32,405 nt of DNA from Bdellovibrionota bacterium (lineage in GTDB: Bacteria > Bdellovibrionota > Bdellovibrionia > Bdellovibrionales > JAEYZS01). The notes under the pieces were generated by a model. That model did not search any database, had not been told where the DNA came from, and was given only the letters and a program-made list of their open reading frames with translations. Made by a program: the position numbers and the translations under genes. Within the stretch, counting starts at the first letter, position 1. The number at the start of each line of letters is the position of its first letter. Where the stretch lies: NCBI GenBank assembly GCA_963169805.1, contig CAUJDY010000085.1:1-32405 (forward strand), in the 5' to 3' direction. Positions 31,010-32,405 of this stretch are shown here, one piece after another.

Positions 31010-32405
31010 TTGAAATATCTGCCTCAGAGTTGAGTCTGTCAAATATAGCATTTACGAGTTTATCAAAAAGCTCCACTGTTGATTTTGTATTAGAATTTTC
31101 ACTCACATACTTTGCAAAAACATAGCTGAAGGCCGCACGAATATAAGCCTCTTCCTGTAGGGAGTAGGGCTCTGTGGTGCGTTCTAAAAGCAAAAGCATA
31201 TTCAAAATATGAAAACTGTAGGCATTCGAATTAGTTGTATCTAATTTGTAGAACTTCAATATTTTATCAATCTGATGAACAGGATATGTGAGCTGTGAAA
31301 GCACTTCAGGTGGACGCCCGAGCATGAGTAAAAAATCTGCCTTATTAAAATAAAATCCTACCTTCGTTAGGTCTGCAATCCTATTGAAATAAAATTCGTT
31401 TGAAACGGCAGCAAAGAATAGTTTTTTTAAAATCGGAGAAACTTGATCTAAATAATTTTGTGCCACAGCTGTAACTTCTGGAGCAGCAGTGCGAGTCTGT
31501 GATTCTAAATCAATTTTGCGATCCAAAATTTTAAGTTCTTTGATGAGTGCTTGACGCTGAATATATCCAGGAGGATTGGATGCAAGAACATCAAATGCTT
31601 TCAGAACCTCCGCGGTCCATCCACTGGAAAAACCTCTTCTTTTGATAAGAGCCTCTTGGTCTTTAGTTAAAAGATTTTTAAAAAATTGAGAGATGAGAGG
31701 GTCTGTAATTGGAGATTGTAATTGCGCAATTTGTCCAAGAATGAAATCCACTTCAAAGCTAATAACGCTTGTGCTGTTTGATCTAAAATCTCTTCCAATT
31801 ATACTTTCATATTTCTTCACAAAATACCCACCCCAATTTGTCTCAGATACCTTGCTGTTTGTTGAATCAAGAGGGAGTCTGTTAGCAATATAAATCAAAG
31901 AGGGAAGAGAAACAGCAGGATGTCTGTCAAGATACTGTCTTAATTTTACGATATTGAAGCCGTCTAAGTCTTGCAGTAACTTATCCATAACATCTTTGAT
32001 GGATTGATTCACTTGGGCTTCTAATTCTGATGCTCTAACTTGGATTTGCTCTAATTGTCTACGAGCAATAGCCTGTTGAGCCTCACGCTCTTTTCGGGCT
32101 CTCAGGTACACAATCCCATCCGGGTGTCTCATAAAATGAGTTACGAGTTCGGAAAAATCAGATTCTGTGGTGGCTCTGTCTTGTGCTGTCTGCTTTAAAA
32201 CTGTTTCTTTGTGATAGCTCGAGGATTTAAATAAAAGATGAATACGCTCTTGTGCTAAATTGTAGAGATTTACATCAGTATTAAGGGTTCGAAGTCTTTG
32301 AACAATATTAAGAGGGATTTGAACAGTGTAGAAGGAGTTTGAATCAAGTTTAGCAAGTCCATAGGCATCAAGGTGAGCTCTGAGTAGTGGAGTTACTGAC
32401 GTTTT
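31002..32405 (-). CDS. Large helical protein of unknown function (5' end outside window)
   Basis: The frame is open from the stop (31002-31004) to the window edge, giving at least 467 residues. An internal ATG at 32132 is probably not the start, because the 91 codons upstream contain no stop and look coding (for example FYTVQIPLNIVQRLRTLN and HKETVLKQTAQDR). A heptad-rich charged stretch (RKEREAQQAIARRQLEQIQVR as landmark, near the internal ATG) predicts a coiled coil. The rest is helical with few cysteines. No motif is recognised. It belongs to the - strand envelope cluster but is separated from the lipoprotein gene by the divergent zinc-ribbon gene. Confidence 0.75.
   Translation of the reverse strand, partial: KTSVTPLLRAHLDAYGLAKLDSNSFYTVQIPLNIVQRLRTLNTDVNLYNLAQERIHLLFKSSSYHKETVLKQTAQDRATTESDFSELVTHFMRHPDGIVYLRARKEREAQQAIARRQLEQIQVRASELEAQVNQSIKDVMDKLLQDLDGFNIVKLRQYLDRHPAVSLPSLIYIANRLPLDSTNSKVSETNWGGYFVKKYESIIGRDFRSNSTSVISFEVDFILGQIAQLQSPITDPLISQFFKNLLTKDQEALIKRRGFSSGWTAEVLKAFDVLASNPPGYIQRQALIKELKILDRKIDLESQTRTAAPEVTAVAQNYLDQVSPILKKLFFAAVSNEFYFNRIADLTKVGFYFNKADFLLMLGRPPEVLSQLTYPVHQIDKILKFYKLDTTNSNAYSFHILNMLLLLERTTEPYSLQEEAYIRAAFSYVFAKYVSENSNTKSTVELFDKLVNAIFDRLNSEADISTN

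Overview
The window looks like chromosome from a low-GC (about 40 % by eye) member of the Bdellovibrio group (Bdellovibrionota). The basis is two lipoproteins with the unusual N-terminus ending QNCGK, many small secreted or outer-membrane proteins of no clear family, and a housekeeping gene order typical of delta-proteobacteria-like lineages. The genus call is inference; the gene families are mostly secure.

Layout. 1-1781: tail of a probable outer-membrane protein with its terminator, a lone minimal nucleotidyltransferase-like gene (-), a SurA-N-like periplasmic protein and a GNAT acetyltransferase. 1782-12183: a long + strand information-processing operon, rimP-nusA-infB-rbfA-truB-rpsO-pnp-M16 protease-dut, covering 30S maturation, transcription antitermination, translation initiation, tRNA pseudouridylation, mRNA decay and dUTP hydrolysis. 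12285-13561 (-): a Yip1-like membrane protein and a small beta-barrel protein. 13693-19358 (+): accessory envelope genes, namely a membrane hairpin protein with a split zinc ribbon, a 69-aa protein, an SH3/beta-barrel protein and a 1308-aa cysteine-rich lipoprotein. 19357-20199: a REP-associated tyrosine transposase (RAYT) gene bounded by 35-bp inverted repeats. 20218-27197 (+): mutL-miaA-yicC-gmk-rpoZ-rel, which joins mismatch repair, tRNA modification, RNA turnover, GMP phosphorylation, the omega subunit and (p)ppGpp metabolism. 27203-32405: an envelope cluster mostly on -, with two tandem secreted TelA-like coiled-coil proteins, a QNCGK lipoprotein, a divergent zinc-ribbon protein and a large unknown protein open at the window edge.

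The most interesting signal is regulatory. Five intergenic sites share an AAGTT-like -35 and a CCGATAA-like -10 at exactly the same distance: 20 nt from the start of AAGTT to the start of CGA. This resembles a FliA/sigma-28 promoter. The sites precede the 69-aa gene, the large lipoprotein gene, rel, the small lipoprotein gene and the divergent zinc-ribbon gene. If real, they tie the stringent-response enzyme and several surface proteins to the motility (attack-phase-like) regulon. The second signal is the RAYT element, whose palindromic inverted repeat encodes the end of the transposase, forms a bidirectional terminator-like hairpin, and in its other copy sits about 20 nt upstream of mutL. The third is the pair of exported TelA-family proteins, a family normally found in the cytoplasm.

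No tRNA, rRNA or CRISPR array was seen.
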